Part shown: positions 33,846 through 47,700 of the stretch, piece by piece
Position numbering within the stretch: the first letter of the stretch is position 1
Layout of the letters: every line of letters starts with the position of its first letter
Assembly: GCA_935421135.1 (NCBI GenBank)
Contig: OW285191.1
Span: forward strand, 9,227,700 to 9,291,699
DNA length: 64,000 nt
Origin: Bugulina stolonifera
Taxonomy: Eukaryota > Bryozoa > Gymnolaemata > Cheilostomatida > Bugulidae
Direction: 5' to 3'
Translations under genes and position numbers: made by a program
Notes under the pieces: model-generated
Told to the model about the DNA's origin: nothing
Database searches by the model: none
Seen by the model: only the letters and a program-made list of their open reading frames with translations

Positions 33846-36800
33846 ATGAAGGTATCAACTTGTAGATGTATGTTATCTATTGTGACGACGCTAACTAAAC
33901 TCACCTTCTTTGTATCGGGTAAGTTTTACCTGCACTATAATATTGAATGCCCAATAAGTTACTTGCTAAATCTTAAGGCTACATAATTTTAATATCCTAG
34001 AGCTTGCTTTGCATATGCATGAAGAAAATGTGTGTGTAGTCTCTACTTTGTTCTACAAAAAAAACATGACGACACAAAAAATATTTTCGAACCATTAAGG
34101 GTTAGTATTTATATTGTTGCGAGTTATTATTGAGATTTCTCTGGTAACCTTTCTTTATGATGTGTAACACAAACAATATAGGCTTAGAGGATAGATGTTA
34201 CGTACAGCCCTAGAGATATTTGTGTGAGTACCCAAGGTAGAGAGCTGGTTGGTGTGTGATGATAGGAGTTACATGTAGATGTAAGCTGTTATTCAGCGTG
34301 ACTTTTGATGCGTACAGATCATGTGACTGCTCGTGCTCAATCACATGACCTGCAAGCATTCCCTATGTCTTTGTAAAGGCTGTTATATATAATTGTAGTG
34401 TTTTACTTTTTTGGTCTCAATGTGTAGATGATGTGTAGTAGAGAATTACTAGACGTTATAAAGTCTCGAACCTAGCCATAATAATTTAAAATTAAACATC
34501 CACTTAATATATATAGCCAGTTCAATTTTCCTTTCTGAATTTCACTGCATGGTTAGATGGATTTGGTTGTAGGACAATTCACTTTCTCTATAACCTCACA
34601 AGAAATAACGTCAACCAACACTCTAACTGGACATTCAACTAGTGACACACTCAGGACTATATCACACGATGTCACAACAGTTTCTATAGCCAGCACCACC
34701 TTATCTAATGAAACTGTAATTGTAACAACTAACATCACTGATACAGTCATAGTTAGCACAACTACAGCTACTGCAACTAATGATCATACAACCACTGCAG
34801 ACGCAACCACTGCTAACACAACCATTGCCAATGCAACCACTGCCAATGCAACCACTGCTAACGTAACCACCGCTAACGCAACTATCGCCAGCGCAACAAC
34901 TGCCAACGCAACTACTGCCAACGCAACCACTGCAGATGCAACCACTGCCAATACAACTACTGCTAACGCAACCACCGCCCATGCGATCACTGCTGACGCA
35001 ACTACTGCCAACGCAACCACTGTCAATGCAACCACCGCTACTACAACTAATGCTACCACAACTGCTGCAAGCCTTAGCGCTAATGAAAGAACCAGCCAGA
35101 GTCTTATTAGTTCTACAACCAGAACGGCTGGTGCAGCATCAACAACAGGTTCTGTGACATCTGATATCCTGCCATCTTTACCCAATGCTAGCACCACCCT
35201 AACCACAGATAGTTCATTCACGTCGACAATTATCAATATATCTAATACCACAGCCACTTCAAACACATCTTTGATAAAGACTTCAACCAATCAAAACTCA
35301 AATATTACATTACCAGCTATAAACTCAACAATAATTGCTAAATTACCAACTATTGGGTCAACTTTGAGTAAAACTCCTGTACCATTTCCATTTAGTTTAC
35401 CAAAATCAGAAAAGGGAATTCGATATCTGTTGTATGCTATTCAATTACGAATTGCCGAGTTTCGGTTTGAGTGCTTTGCATGTGACGATCCAAACTTGCT
35501 GGATTCTCAGACAGAGACATATGAAAAGTTTCATGTGAGTTAAACCAGAAGTTCTTCATTAGACGAATTAACAGTCTGCTAATAGTCTAAATTTTGTAAC
35601 CACTGCAGCTTCCTCAGGAATCAACTTGGTAGAGAAATTAAAAATAATCTAATATAATCTACTAAGATCACAACCATGAGATAAGCATAAGTACTTACTA
35701 TACCAAAAGTATATTATGAACACTCAATCAAGACATCATGCTTTTCAGAAGTTTCTATGTTCAACTATTGGACATGCTGTTAACAAAGTCACAAGATGTG
35801 GAGAGTTTACCATCTCTTGTGGAAGTTTTCTGGTGAGTGGTATTGTGGAAGTAGCACAAGATGTCAGTGAAGAGACCACAAAACAAGCACCTGCAAGCAC
35901 CATTGAGTTCATGCAGCAAGCATGTAAACTAGCTGGACATCCATTAATAGGTGAGGATCAGAGTACCAAAAGTTGATAAGCGTGCAGAAATAGTGAGAGA
36001 TATTATTAAAATAAATATTAATCTTACATTTTTATCAACTGCATTCACTAAAAGTGATAGTATAACACAAGCAGAAGTAATTCACCTGTGGAATTGTATG
36101 GTACAGACTTCAAAACATAAAGAGATCCTTCAGCTGTAAACCAGTCTCGTTTTTAACCAGATGTCTATAAAAGACGCTCATCTTTAAAATATATTATGTG
36201 CATGACCTTTAAGATTGTTGTGATGTATGATTAATGTAAGCTGTAAAATAAATCATTTTGTTTAGCCATGCAAGGTATACAAAAATTAGAAATTAAAAAA
36301 CTTTCCCGTGATAGCACAAATAATAAAAGATTGAACAAATTGAACTAATAGACTGTTATATTATCACAGGAGAATGATCTTTGATATTGCAGTGTTGGCA
36401 GAAGCACTTGTGGCTGAGGATATAGACGAGTGTAATAATCCATACCTGAATGACTGCAGCCCCAACTCGCATTGCACCAACACTGATGGATATTACAACT
36501 GCACTTGCAACCAGGGTAAAATTAACAATAAATGCCTTTATAAGTTATGACTTACCTCTTCTATAACTACAAACAGGATTTATTTAGATTAGATTTTGTA
36601 CGCATAGTTGACTTCGTGCTTGTTAATGCACTATTTGACATGCTGCAAAGTTTCTGATCAATAGTAACAGGTGATGTTTTAAGACCTGTAGACACATTTA
36701 GACACCTATAAACACCTGTAGACATAAGTAGACACATGTAGACATTATGTAGACCTGTTTAAACATTTTTAGAAACCTGTTGACACCGATATATAGCTCT

Positions 36801-37629
36801 GTTGTACACTTGGTTAGAACTGTTAGAAGTTTAAAATAAAATACGCTCTTCTATTTTGCTTCTGATGAGTACATACTGAAATATATACATGTATATAGAC
36901 ATCTGTATCGTACAATAAAGCTATTATCATTCTGTAAGGAAATGCACCAATATTTGGAGCGTCATGATTTAACAATAAGCTGGTAACAACACGTTCTTAC
37001 TGTTACTCCGAAGGCGTGCTCTACTACAGAACCACAATCATCTAACGAACGCTTTGCGCTGCTGCTGCTGAAATAGTTGTTTTCCTGCTGTGTTGGCGTT
37101 ATTTTTAGAGTATTCACAGGATATCTCAGAGTTTGCTGAGCTGCCAGGTCGAGCGTGCGCTGTTCCATGCAATGACAGCATCTGCCCGTCGGAAAACGAA
37201 GTGTGTGTAGAGACAGCTGAGTCTACTCCACTCTGTCAACCTAGTGCTGCATGTAAGTATATTATACTGCAATGCTGGCACAGTGACTCCTAGTATGATT
37301 TGCAAACATATTTCATAATTTTTCTTAGCTACACAGACATAACTTACACGTATATACATGTAGGTGATGGGAGCGAATTTATGTTATCTATGTGCAAGTA
37401 CAAGCAACCATTTCAATGAGATCTCTTGATAGATATAATAACAGGAATTAGTTATATTGTGTTTCTTTTTCATTTTGCAGTTTATCGAAGCGAAGAGACG
37501 GTGCTGCTAAAAAATTGGACTGCTCTGTTTTTACTCGTTGTCATGGGCGGCATCTTGATGGTTGGTGCTATGACTGTATTACTGTCTATGTATTTTAGAC
37601 CCAAATCAAAAATTGCTTTTTATCCATGA
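33846..37629 (+). CDS. Gene 3: protease-less mucin / SEA-like / EGF membrane protein
   Basis: Six exons (33846-33918, 34573-35534, 35749-35950, 36393-36515, 37109-37252, 37481-37629) join to 550 residues. Exon 1 is a 73-nt signal-peptide exon ending in phase 1, the same length and phase as in genes 2 and 4. Exon 2 encodes a Ser/Thr-rich stalk with about fourteen ANATT-type units, each an N-glycosylation sequon, then the first half of the SEA-like module (CDDPNL...ETYEKFHV). Exon 3 (202 nt, as in genes 2 and 4) completes it (TISCGSFLVSGIVEV). Exon 4 (123 nt) is a calcium-binding EGF (DIDEC...NTDGYYNC). Exon 5 is a Cys-rich linker, and exon 6 the TM helix and a short basic tail ending FYP. All protease, cysteine-rich and CC-SCC exons are absent. 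It may act as a decoy, scaffold or structural surface mucin; that is inference. A polyadenylation signal lies at 37957. Confidence 0.88.
36663..36785. repeat. Degenerate GTAGACACAT minisatellite
   Basis: About eight imperfect units of 11-14 bp (CCTGTAGACACATTTAGACA-like) in the intron after the EGF exon of gene 3. Confidence 0.6.
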
Positions 37630-37956
37630 GCTGATCATATTGTTATTATTTGCAAAAAAATTGTGAACGTTTCTTATAAGTCAGTTTTTAATACCAATTA
37701 AAGGCTATATTAATCACTTAAATTTGTGAGAATTGATGGTGTATTATTACCGCAGGAAGAGAAATACCTCAATAATTGAACTAATCTATAATTTACATGT
37801 AGATCGATATATTTCAATGTGCCATACCTGTTGCTCGTCTAAAATTAATTATCGCACAATGTGCGCTGTATTCGGGAAATCTTACTGGTTTAATAGAAAC
37901 TGGGTTCATTCGCTGAATGCAGTGTAAGTTGTCAAATTAATGTTCGCTGTTGCACT

Positions 37957-37962
37957 AATAAA
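37957..37962 (+). terminator. Polyadenylation signal of gene 3
   Basis: AATAAA about 330 bp after the gene 3 stop codon. Confidence 0.45.
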
Positions 37963-38454
37963 TATTTTCAGGAATAGCTACTATAGGAGATATGTGTGCT
38001 GTATAAAATTGGGTATTTCTTCATTTTCATTACAATTTCGAACACGCCTCATATACTGATAGTCCATGATATTGATTAGGCTGACACAATGACAACACAA
38101 TGTACATCTACATGTAGTAAATGGATAGCATGAACATTTTTATATGAGTAAACCTGTGTGCAGCTTGCTTCTACTGTAAAATATTCATGCTTTATTGTGG
38201 AGTTAGGAAAAACTCTTATTATAATTGAAGACCTCGAACTTAGTCACTCACTCTACAAGTGGTAAAGAATTAGCCTTAGGCCTTAGGATACCTTTTACTT
38301 TGCTGACTGTGTTTACTCATGTATACCTTTATGTTCCGAATGCAGAATCAAATAGAATTAACCTGGTAACAAAACTAAAGTGAACAATCAATATGGCAGC
38401 ACAGAGCACGGGCAGCACTTAATCACAATTAGAATATTATGATATCCTAAATAT

Positions 38455-38460
38455 TTTATT
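38455..38460 (-). terminator. Polyadenylation signal of gene 4
   Basis: TTTATT on the + strand (AATAAA on the minus strand) about 280 bp downstream of the gene 4 stop codon. Confidence 0.4.
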
Positions 38461-38735
38461 CAATATCTTTTGTTACATAATAATCACAATACAGATACAA
38501 TACAATACAAGTCATAAAATGCAATCATATAATATTAAGTACTACACATGTATGTGTTAATGGAGAATATGATAATATTACTGAATTAGTTGCAGTCTTT
38601 GTTTACGAAATATACACATTATAAGGATAATATGCTTATGTGAGAGAAATTTAATTTTACATGATGTTTACTGTAAATATTGGTACTGCTTAGTTACACG
38701 TGCACATGTTAAATATTTAGACAAAACTATATTAC

Positions 38736-41700
38736 TTAAGTGTATCCAGAAAGTGGGTCAACTTTCGGTGTTTGTTTAAAGTAAACTACAATTGCGGCTA
38801 CTATTGTGACAGTCATAACTCCCCCTGCAAGAACGGCAAGCAATATGAGAGGACTGAATCCATTCGTTGGTTTTACATCATCTGCTTGATTCTCTACCAA
38901 AAAAAACTGTTAGTAATGTTATCTCGCTCATAATACTTTCTCTCTTTGTAGACTAAGTGATCTACACTGTATATGTAGGATTTTGGTAGGGCTCCCGAGA
39001 CATCACCCCGTAAAAAAGTACCTCCGCTAAATTAGTCATAGCAAACAACTGCCTACATAGTCCACATTCTGCATGAACATCCATGTATAAAGCATACAGT
39101 AACCACAACAGTGAAAATTCTACATACACCAATTAAATTTGGAAGCAAGGTGTACAAAAGCGATTTAGTATACTGTATGTATTGTATGTTTGTCATTGTC
39201 TTAGTGCAACACCACAGTATATATGCAGCTGTGAAGCATACAAGACATCTCTGTACTAATAACTATCATAATGCTGTATTGTGAAGGAGCAGCTCCATAC
39301 CACACAACATAATCTACGCTATATTTCATTGTATTGAATTTGGGTTTTATTTTATTGTGATGATTTTTACTGCTCTGTTCAATTCTCTGACCAACCAGGT
39401 TGTACTTGTAGTCAATTCTGTTGTTATGTGAAAAACACCCTAACTAAATTTGTGTTGTCAGGATAAGCAGCCCCATAACATGAAGTAATTGTTATAATAA
39501 CATGCTTACCTGGTACAGGTTGACAACGTGGCATAGATTCTGCCCTTTCTAGACACACTTCAGCATAGGGAAGGCAGGTGTCCGGTGTGCATGGCGCAGC
39601 ACAAACTCTCCCTGTATACTCAGATAGATCTTTGGAATACTCTGAAAGTACACGTAAGACATTCCCATATCATGAAGTTGAGCATATTACCCAAACATGA
39701 CAAATCTCACTGCTGACCTATATAATATCATATAGTCACGTTGCATACTTTTGCAAGAGTCACAACTAGAAGTACAGAAATAGATCCTCTTCAGTGGTTT
39801 GATCCGCATTATATAGTCACCCTGAGACACAACTGAGATAAATGTAGAGACAAGGATGGAAATACAGTGAAACTTGCTTAATTCCAACTCCAAGGGGCCT
39901 CTATCATTAGTTTGAATTAGGCCTGAGTTTGAATTGTAAGATCACTTCACTTAATTGAAGTCATTTATATAGTGCTCAGCAGGACCCAAGGCTAATAGTT
40001 TGAGCTAACCAAGTTATGGAATTATCCGAGGCTGAATTAAGCAAGTTCCACTGTAGTTCATAAGGGTTGTATGAGCATTATACATTGTACATTGTATGTA
40101 TTACTAATCAATGACACTACCTTGTTTGCAAGTGCAAGAATAGTGACCATCGGTATTTGAACAGTTTGAGTTTGGACTGCAGTCGTTCAAGTCAGGGATG
40201 GCACATTCATTCACATCCTCTGCTGTTGGCGCCTCTGCTAACTCTGTAAATTTTAGCAATATGTTTTTTATTGTTAGATATTTTATATAATGACAATATT
40301 GAACAGTCTATAGCCAGTGCCAACAATATTTTGTTTTGTTTATTTGTTGTTGCTTGGGTAACACTTCCATACAGGTGTAGGTCATGCGGCTACCAAGTTA
40401 GGTTTTAGTACAAAGCATAGAATGATACTATTGGTTAGATAAAAAAAATTGAAAAGTTTTGTCTGACAGAGTTTGGTCCATGGCTGAATTATTTTAATTC
40501 AGTATATGCAGCAACACATAGCAAGTAGTGTAAATTGTTTACCCAATTCAGAACTGTCATTGAGTCTTGCAGCTTGCCGAATAAACTCCTCCGTGTTCCC
40601 AGGAGCAGCGTTAGATGTGTTATCACTGTCATCTTCTGCTACCTCCACTATTCCCCTAGCTACCAAACTACCACATGTTACATTGAACATTCCACACTGT
40701 GTCACCTTATTTACAGCCTGACTGATAGCTGTGCATAGCAGACTCTAAGGACAAGAAATAACATACATGTATACATGTGCATGTAAATCAATTCTAGAAT
40801 GTAAATAAGAACATTGAGGATATTGTTCGTACACGTAGAGAAGTGTATAGTATACTTGGTCGAATCGGAAAGCAGTGAGAAGACTTGCAGTACCAAAGGA
40901 TATCATAGTAACTTACATGAAACTCTTTGTATGTTTCGGTTTGCTTGCTTTGCAGATCAGGGTCGTCACATGTAAATGATCTGGAATGGATATTTTCTAA
41001 CTTCAACTCAATAGAATAGAGCTTATAGCGTCTAATTCTCCCATTGTTTACTGATTTAGAGGGAAAGTTATCGTTTAGCGTTTTCAAAGATAGTCTCCGG
41101 GTAGATGAAGTTGTGAGCTGTGTAGTTGGAGGGGTTGCCGACACAGATGTAGTTTCATTAGCGAACCTTTTAGTGGTCATTACAAATGGTGTAGTGGACC
41201 GAGTGGTCACCGTAGACCGCCCTATTTCAGCCCTAGTAAACACGGTTGATGCAATGGTAGTATGAGATTTAGTAGTTGGAGGTGTGGTGGAAGAGTGTAC
41301 AGAAGTGGAAACAGTAGTTGTAGGTGCTGTAGAGGTAGAGATTGTAGTCAGCAAGTGCGTTGAGATAGTGGTAGTTGAAGTTGTTGCTGTAGATGGGGTA
41401 ATTGTGGTAACTGTGGTAGTTGGAGTAATTGTAGTAGATGGGGCAGCTGTGACAGTCCTTGATGGGGTTGTAGCTGCTACAACTCGTGTTGGCACTGTGG
41501 AGAGATTGGTAGATGGAGCTCTAGATGATGCAGGAAGGGAAGTGAGTGGAGTTGAGCTGGTAGTGAAAGGGCTTGTAGGTAATATGGAAGGGGTGAACCT
41601 TTGGAACAAAGTTGACGTAGGTGGATTGCAGCTGTATCCTGTAGCTGGCCCATTGACATTGCAACAGCTTAAGCAGCAGGTTTCCCCATTAGAACGACAA

Positions 41701-44700
41701 TTAGCGGAGTTCAGTCCAGAACAGCCTGGGTCCTTATCTCCATATGGACAAGTTGGCCCTAGCCAAGGAGTTTTAAATTTTGCACAGGCTTCACAGCACA
41801 ACTTTGGGAGATTTTGATCGTTAGCACAGTCATATGAAGTGACAGTCTGACAGGTGGTGTCTGAATTGGTGTATACCTCTCCCTTTTTATCACCAACTGG
41901 GCAGCTTTCTGTGAAGACATAGACATTGAATATACTGGACCAGGACATACTACTCATTTTATGATATACATGTAGGTACCACTGATCTACTACATATTGT
42001 AGACTTTTAAGTCACAGATAGCTTCATTACCAAAATGCTTACATGCGCATGGAAAGTATTCAAACTTCATTCATATTTCTTGCAAGTAAATAAAAGTGAA
42101 CATTGAGTATTGTCTTGTTGTGAGTGCATACAAATGCTAAGCTTGTGGTAAAAATTGAAGAATAATGCAGACAAACACTGACATCTTCAAAACATTCTGA
42201 CAACAGCATGTATTGTGTTAAGTTTTTAGCCACTTGCATATGTATAAACATTCCTGGTCAAGTACACCCACTGCACATGCATAATAATATAGTGTAATTG
42301 GTCACCATATGAAATTAATTCACAATCATCGATTTCCAGTATGAAGTCTGATGGCTTAACATAATTGTACGTACGATATCAGAAATTCAAAGCAGACAAA
42401 ACTTGTAGTTCAATATCATGTCTAAATATAAAACACAAGTCATGTAGATGTACGTAAGTACAGGAAATCTGCTAACAGAATGTTCACCAATATAGTTGTG
42501 GATTGCAGCACAACGTTTGTTTAATAAGACTTGTTTGTTACTAGGTAATGAATTCTTACCGTCGACCTCTGGCGCTCTAGTATCACTAACACAATGCTCC
42601 TTCACACACCACTGTAACAGTTACAACGTAATGCTTATAAGTTGTAAAATATCATTATTAGCATCATCTATTTTAAATGTGTACAGGTAAATGTATACAT
42701 GCATGGTAATCCTCTGCTATAAATAAAATGAAGCTAGATGAAATAAAATTTCATCTTTTCTAATGATGCATTCAACACTGATTAACATCTCATCAAAAGA
42801 ATAAAATTTAGTGACTTTATGGTTGAACACATGATTATACGGTTTTATATAATTATACAGTGTAATCAGACAAGCAAATGCCCACATGTTTAAATCTCTA
42901 GTGTAAAATATGCACATTTACTTCTATAGAAGGCAAAGGAAAGCTACATTTACATGTACATATATGTATCACCTTTTTATTTCCACAAGATGTGTATGAC
43001 AGTGCTGCCCTGCTGTAAAAGACTCTAGAATCATCCTGAGTACAAGTTAACAGCTGACACAGCGTAGAGTAAGGATCTTGCTGTAATAGACACATAATTG
43101 TAAGGTGCAACCAAAAGCATGTTACCAAACGCAGGCACTCTGTTGTTTAGCCTCAAGCTCTGAGATGATATTAGGCATATTCGGATATTGCTCATGAAGG
43201 CTAGTTAAATAGCAATATGCAGCAATAATAATTAATTTTATTTCGTATTACATAGTACACAGCCTAGGTGTGCCTCTTGTGAACCAGTACCATTTCGAAC
43301 CAGTACCATTTCAAACCAGTACTATTTCGAACCAGTACTATTTCGAACCAGTACTATTTTGGAATAACCTATTATCAGTCAAGTAGTGTTACAGAACAAT
43401 TGCTAAAACTCAAGTTCCAGGTGACAAAATTTAAAACAAATCTAAATTTAGGATGAGGTAGAATTTAGAACGGGTGATTATCATTAATATTTAACATTTG
43501 CTGCTATATCTTTATTTACCCCGCCTATGGTCATTTGACCTGTATGGGAGTAGTAGAAGTAGTATCCGTCACCATGTGCCAGTCTACACTGCTCATCTAG
43601 TGGAATCGTCTGTCCAATGAATACATTTTTGTCATCTTCCCAGGAAGATATATAGGACCCATCGTTCTCCAAGCAATTTGTACCCATGCTATAAAAGCAC
43701 ATCAACTTAATGTACATGTCGAAGACACATTGTACAATCTGCATGGGATAAAGGATGTGAAACTGCGATAAAAACATATCACTGGTAATTATGATAGTGT
43801 ACCACTACATGTGACTACATATACATAAAATAATGTACTGCTGTACTTTTACAACTATAATAATATAAAACTTGCCTATCCAGTCGCTGAATGTTGTTGT
43901 TGAAGTACTCGATGGAACAGGATGAAAATATCCAGGAGTTACCTCTCCACATCTCTGAATTATTAGCAATTTGACTGGCTGACATAATGTAGTGGTTGTC
44001 ATTGTCACAATTGTTCTCAAACCCATCGTGTTCAGCACCCAGACTACAGATAGAAATGAAAACTTAAGTAATATGTGAATTACTTAAGCTTGCATGATAT
44101 AGCGCAAATAAAATTTAAGCCAGTCACACATTTGTCAATATGCAAAAAATACAGGAATACCAAAATAATGACTTTTCAATAACCTGTTAAGTCAGGTTTA
44201 ATTGTTATAGATCAACTGTTAATATAACTGTAATCAAAATGCCAGAAAAACTTCTTTGTTTAAATATTGTTATAACAGATAATTACAGTATTTTTTGCTG
44301 CATTAGGTTGAAAATTTTCAGCTGTTTCCTGAAAGTCTCATCAATACTACCATATGATGCACCCTACATGACATATATAAGATTATGCATGTATCAAAGA
44401 GTTTACTATTAGAGAACGTACTTGTGGCCCAACTCATGTGCCAATACTGTAGATGAATGCATTTCATTAACTGAGGTCCTTGTCCCTCCACAGATTCCAT
44501 TCGTCCAAGCAAAGCCAACGAGGCTGGGATTTCCATCATTTCTCGTCAGGTCTAAACTGGAATATTTAAAACAACTGACTTCAATATTTCACATACTCTA
44601 CTATTTCAGTCCAGGTTTTGATATCCGACCCCTCTCAAAATGGATGCCCAACTTTGGGTTAAGCCTCGGCTCTTTGTTATTATCGTACAACGCTTGTAAC

Positions 44701-47700
44701 ACCGTGTGTCGGTCGTCCTTTTACTGGAAGCTACCGGAAATAGATTTTGTATAAAAGGCGAACAATTTTCTATTTTACTAGTTCAATTGTCTGTTGGAGT
44801 TCAATAAAGTCAAATCTACATTATAATTTATAAACAAAAATGCTGGAGTTATCTCTTCTAGACTATCATACTCTCAGCTGAGGTCGCTCTGGACTAAAAG
44901 CCCAGAGCCCTATGATAGGCTAGATGTACACAGTACAATGCACATGTTAGGACCACTTGGACCTACATTGTATGTGTCAGCACTCACACATAGCATAGCC
45001 AGTCAACTAGGTTATCCTATACTCAGTTTATGTAGTTAAGAGAGTTTAAACATGGGAACTGAATAGGATTTAAAGAAATGTGCCGGCAAGTTATATGAAA
45101 ATTGTTATGGTTTCCAACCGTGAGGGAAATTATTAGTGGGCGACATGAAATAGTCCTTTCTCTTGAATCATCCTCATAAAGTTTATGTCACTATGTCTCT
45201 TTTAGAGGTGGCTATAACTAGTAGCTACTGGATTTGGTCATTAGCCAGTCGTATCTGATATTTGCTTTAGACCATTCTTGAACCTCTCCTGTGCTCGGAC
45301 TCGCACCGGCACGAAAAGAAAACTTTACAATATTACTGCATTCCTACAGTCTATTATTCACTGTAGTAAGCTGTGCCGTACCTTGTGATTAGCATAACGT
45401 GGTCTGCTTGTGGTGATATATCAGCAGAATTGGTTTCATACCATGACGTAAAGTTGGAGATTAGAACAGTCGAGTTAATTTTACCAGAGGGAGATGGGTA
45501 GGTCCATGGAGACTCACTTCCTGTCTGAGAATAAAATTACAGATATTATGAGTTGTATGTTGTGAGTTGAGTTTATGGAGAATAAATTTATTGGTCAAAA
45601 TCAGGAAGTGCTGGTAGATAACAATGCTACAACTGTGCGATTTCATTTTAAATCAAACATTATGTTTTGCGCTCAATTTGAGGATATTATTAGTTTTTGA
45701 CTATTTGGCAATAGAAATTCAGAGCTACGGTACAAAGCATTGCAAATATTAGACTAGTCTATGTGCTATATGAGTCATGTACACTTGTACAGGTAATTAA
45801 ATTCTTCGTACTTCACTTCGTACTATACTTCGTAGCGGAATTAAAATTGTTCATATCAAACTTAGGGACAAATGACTGAATGTAAAGAGTTACCGTAGCT
45901 ATGAGCATAGAGGTCAGTTTGGTTCCAATAGACCAAGTATATGAACTGTTTACACTACTAGAGTTAATGCTCCTGTATCTCACATCAACCTGCATATTAT
46001 ATACATATATATTACAAATGATTTACTCTGAGACTATTTCAACAATAGTTTGATATGGGTAAATGTTTTTCTACCGATAATAAACCTTCTCTTGAACGAA
46101 GGCCACTGTCACTTGTGAGGGCTGCTTAAATTGTACTATTAACATAACATAATATTATGTAAATAGTAAATAGAGAATTGATAGCCAAATACATAAAATC
46201 TTATGCATATTTAATAGAGTCAGGGCCGGGAGAAGGTACATGTAGTTTGCATGTCAATTGTGACTTAGATTTAAAACCATTACTGGTAGGTATTTTCTGT
46301 ATTGCAGTTTTAATAATCGAAAAATCAGTGCACGGATTAAAGCGGGAGTGGGGGGGGGGGGGGGTGGGGGTAGTATCTCCATGTACATGCATAGAAATAA
46401 AGTTAGTTTGTATCAGTTTAAACTGCTTCCCTTTCCTAAGATATTTGTGTTATAATACAAAAAATAATTTTTGAGCTGTTTCTTGCAAAAGCCTTTTTAA
46501 AAGTTGCTGATCCCTTGTTCTATTCTTACCCTTACTGATACTAGAATATTACTGTCCTCCTTGGAATAGTCTCCACATGAGCAAAAATTAAACTAGAAAC
46601 ATGGTGGCTCATATGAAGTTAGCTCCATAAGGGTTTGTAGAAATATTTATAGTAATATCACATCTCTGATAATCCAATGAATGGTTTAGATAGAAGTAAA
46701 TTGTAATTAGGGCTATCATTGAAGGACTCCTAAATTGGATGGGAGTAGAGTTTTCTCTAGATTTTGGATTATTGATGTAAAGCGGAAATTGCTTAATTTA
46801 AACCTCATATAATTCAAAAACTTTGTTAGCTCAAGCAACTAGCATTGGTCCTTGCTGAGCACTGTATAAATGGCTTCAAATAAATCAAACTTATCATCTG
46901 TAATTCAACCTTCACACTGCTGAGGTTCATATTCTAGATTTTGGATTAGTAATATACATGTGCATGTACATGCCTTACTTTTTATGATCCAGGTTAATGA
47001 TGTGTATGATAGAACTAAACTGTATGTAGCTGACAAGTATATTGTATATTCACAGTTACAGGATGTATGATATTTGTAACAAGTTACCTCATTGGCTGTA
47101 TGGCTGATGTAGTATGTTATATAATCTTCAAGAGAGTCTTCCCAGCCAATGACATTAGCCGATTCACTTAACCTATTGTGTAGAAGAAGAAACAAGTATA
47201 TGTCAATGTTATATTAAATGGAGAACAGCAACATCCCATTGGTTGAATGGGTATGCTATACCAAAAGTTTTGCTTAGGAATAGTATTGACTGAAGGTCTT
47301 ACATGTTTTTATATTGTCACACTTTCAGATCAGATATAAAGTGTTGTAGAGTGACTCACTTTCTGTAGAGGTAAAAGTCGACGACTATATATAACTCTAT
47401 GATGTAAGTAGTATCTGGTAAAGTCTGTCTTTTAAATCTTCTGTAAGCCTCTTCCACATTTTCATGTTTCTGTGTTTCCTCTTCAGCTGTTGATTTCAGG
47501 TCTTTAAGCTTTATCAAACTGCTCTCAGTGTGAGGTGCTATTATTAGAAAGCAAAACATTGTAGCATAGAACACTGTAGCATAGCACACTGTAGCATTGA
47601 ACACTATGGCATAGAACACTGTAGCATAGCACACTGTAGCATAGCACACTGTAGCATAGACCAATGTAGCATGAAACAATGTAGCATTGAACAATGTAGC

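Larger units (their letters stand above)
37630..38735. other. Convergent intergenic gap between genes 3 and 4
   Basis: About 1.1 kb between the stop codons of convergent genes. It holds polyadenylation signals for both (AATAAA at 37957 on +, TTTATT at 38455 for the minus gene) and no supported exon. Confidence 0.6.

Noticed and set aside
34701..35290. Minus-strand Gly/Cys/Ser-rich and Val/Ala-rich frames opposite gene 3
   Set aside because: Antisense of the ANATT-coding repeat in the gene 3 stalk.
41044..41817. Plus-strand Val-rich frames opposite gene 4
   Set aside because: Antisense shadow of the gene 4 mucin exon, same reason.
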